In this document: positions 5,989 through 6,431 of the stretch, in pieces
Layout of the letters: every line of letters begins with the position of its first letter
How positions within the stretch are numbered: the stretch's first letter is position 1
Assembly (NCBI GenBank): GCA_002701765.1
Contig: NZXB01000007.1
Coordinates: forward strand, 14,320-20,750
Source of the DNA: Porticoccaceae bacterium
GTDB taxonomy: Bacteria > Pseudomonadota > Gammaproteobacteria > Pseudomonadales > Porticoccaceae
Direction: 5' to 3'
Length of the DNA: 6,431 nucleotides
Notes under the pieces: generated by a model
What the model was told of the DNA's origin: nothing
Seen by the model: the letters and a program-made list of their open reading frames with translations, nothing else
The model's database searches: none
Made by a program: the position numbers and the translations under genes

Positions 5989-6431
5989 ATGTCTAGAAAA
6001 GATAAATTGCAAGCCTCAAGAGAAAAAATAGATGCTATTGATGATGAAGTGATAGCTTTAATCAGTCGGCGTGCTGAACTTGCGAAACAGATAGCGGATC
6101 TCAAACGGAAAGAAGGTGCAATTTCTTATTATCGGCCTGAACGAGAGGCCGAAGTCCTGCGCCGGGTGATGACTAGTAATCCCGGGCCACTCAGCAATAA
6201 AGAAATGGCGGTTTTGTTTAGGCAAATTATGTCCGCATGTTTGGCGCTAGAGGAACCTATCAAGGTCGCATATCTGGGTCCGGAGGGTACTTTCACTCAG
6301 GAAGCAACGCTTAAACATTTTGGTCAATCGGTTACAACCTCTCCAAAGTTAGCTATCGATGAAGTATTTAGAGATGTAGAAGCTGAGAGTTGTGATTATG
6401 GCGTGGTGCCGGTTGAGAACTCCACCGAAGG
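5989..6431 (+). CDS. pheA: P-protein: chorismate mutase/prephenate dehydratase, 3' end cut by window edge
   Basis: The frame opens at 5989 and stays open for 147 codons to the edge. Residues 1-90 form an AroQ-type chorismate mutase domain, converting chorismate to prephenate. Its likely active-site residues are R11, R28, K39, the YRPERE block (48-53) with R52 and E53, and Q79 in FRQIM. The prephenate dehydratase domain, which forms phenylpyruvate, begins at about residue 92 with VAYLGPEGTFTQEA (93-106) and continues through VVPVENSTEG (139-148) as the window ends. The C-terminal ACT regulatory domain, which normally senses phenylalanine, would lie beyond the edge. The N-terminal mutase plus YLGPEGTF fusion is typical of proteobacterial PheA. 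In pseudomonads serC lies between gyrA and pheA; here it is absent. Confidence 0.96.
   Translation, partial: MSRKDKLQASREKIDAIDDEVIALISRRAELAKQIADLKRKEGAISYYRPEREAEVLRRVMTSNPGPLSNKEMAVLFRQIMSACLALEEPIKVAYLGPEGTFTQEATLKHFGQSVTTSPKLAIDEVFRDVEAESCDYGVVPVENSTE

Noticed and set aside
1..6431. CRISPR array, insertion sequence, tRNA/rRNA or phage genes
   Set aside because: No spaced repeats, transposase motifs, terminal inverted repeats or RNA-gene signatures were seen; nearly all the sequence is explained by six coding regions and one 210-base promoter region.

Overview
The window looks like chromosomal core sequence from a gammaproteobacterium with moderately low GC, probably from the broad Pseudomonas/Cellvibrio/Marinobacter side of the class. 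The evidence is protein similarity recalled from memory and gene order: yciK, mupP, ubiG and an mtaD-type gene lie next to gyrA and pheA, as in pseudomonads. No RNA gene, mobile element, CRISPR array or phage gene is visible. Nearly all the sequence is coding.

Layout. Positions 1-3201 hold a tight leftward (minus-strand) cluster. In order of transcription it is an mtaD-family amidohydrolase homologue (3201-1873), ubiG (1876-1178, 4-base ATGA overlap), mupP (1153-482, 24-base gap) and yciK (488 to beyond position 1, 7-base overlap). Positions 3202-3411 are a 210-base AT-rich divergent promoter region with a run of TTTTTG units, a 12-bp palindrome and plausible promoter elements in both directions. 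Positions 3412-5976 encode DNA gyrase subunit A on the plus strand. Twelve bases after its stop, pheA (chorismate mutase/prephenate dehydratase) begins at 5989 and runs off the right edge.

How the genes relate. The leftward cluster combines ubiquinone biosynthesis (UbiG), peptidoglycan-sugar recycling (MupP), a short-chain dehydrogenase (YciK) and what should be a methylthioadenosine/S-adenosylhomocysteine deaminase. GyrA and PheA form a rightward unit for DNA supercoiling and phenylalanine synthesis.

The most interesting signal is that the mtaD-family gene is a full-length, undisturbed 442-codon frame that keeps the family's structural motifs, yet has lost most of the amidohydrolase metal and substrate ligands. 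HxH has become Q75-V-C77, the beta-5 metal His is R212, the GPHAPY His is D185 and the beta-8 Asp is E300. It also lacks a stretch of about 10 residues that helps form the substrate pocket. It looks like a pseudoenzyme, or an enzyme with changed chemistry, kept in frame and overlapping ubiG. mtnA, which accompanies mtaD in pseudomonads, is absent here, as is serC between gyrA and pheA. A second oddity is the GyrA-box of gyrase, which reads QGRGGVG instead of the usual Q(R/K)RGG(R/K)G.
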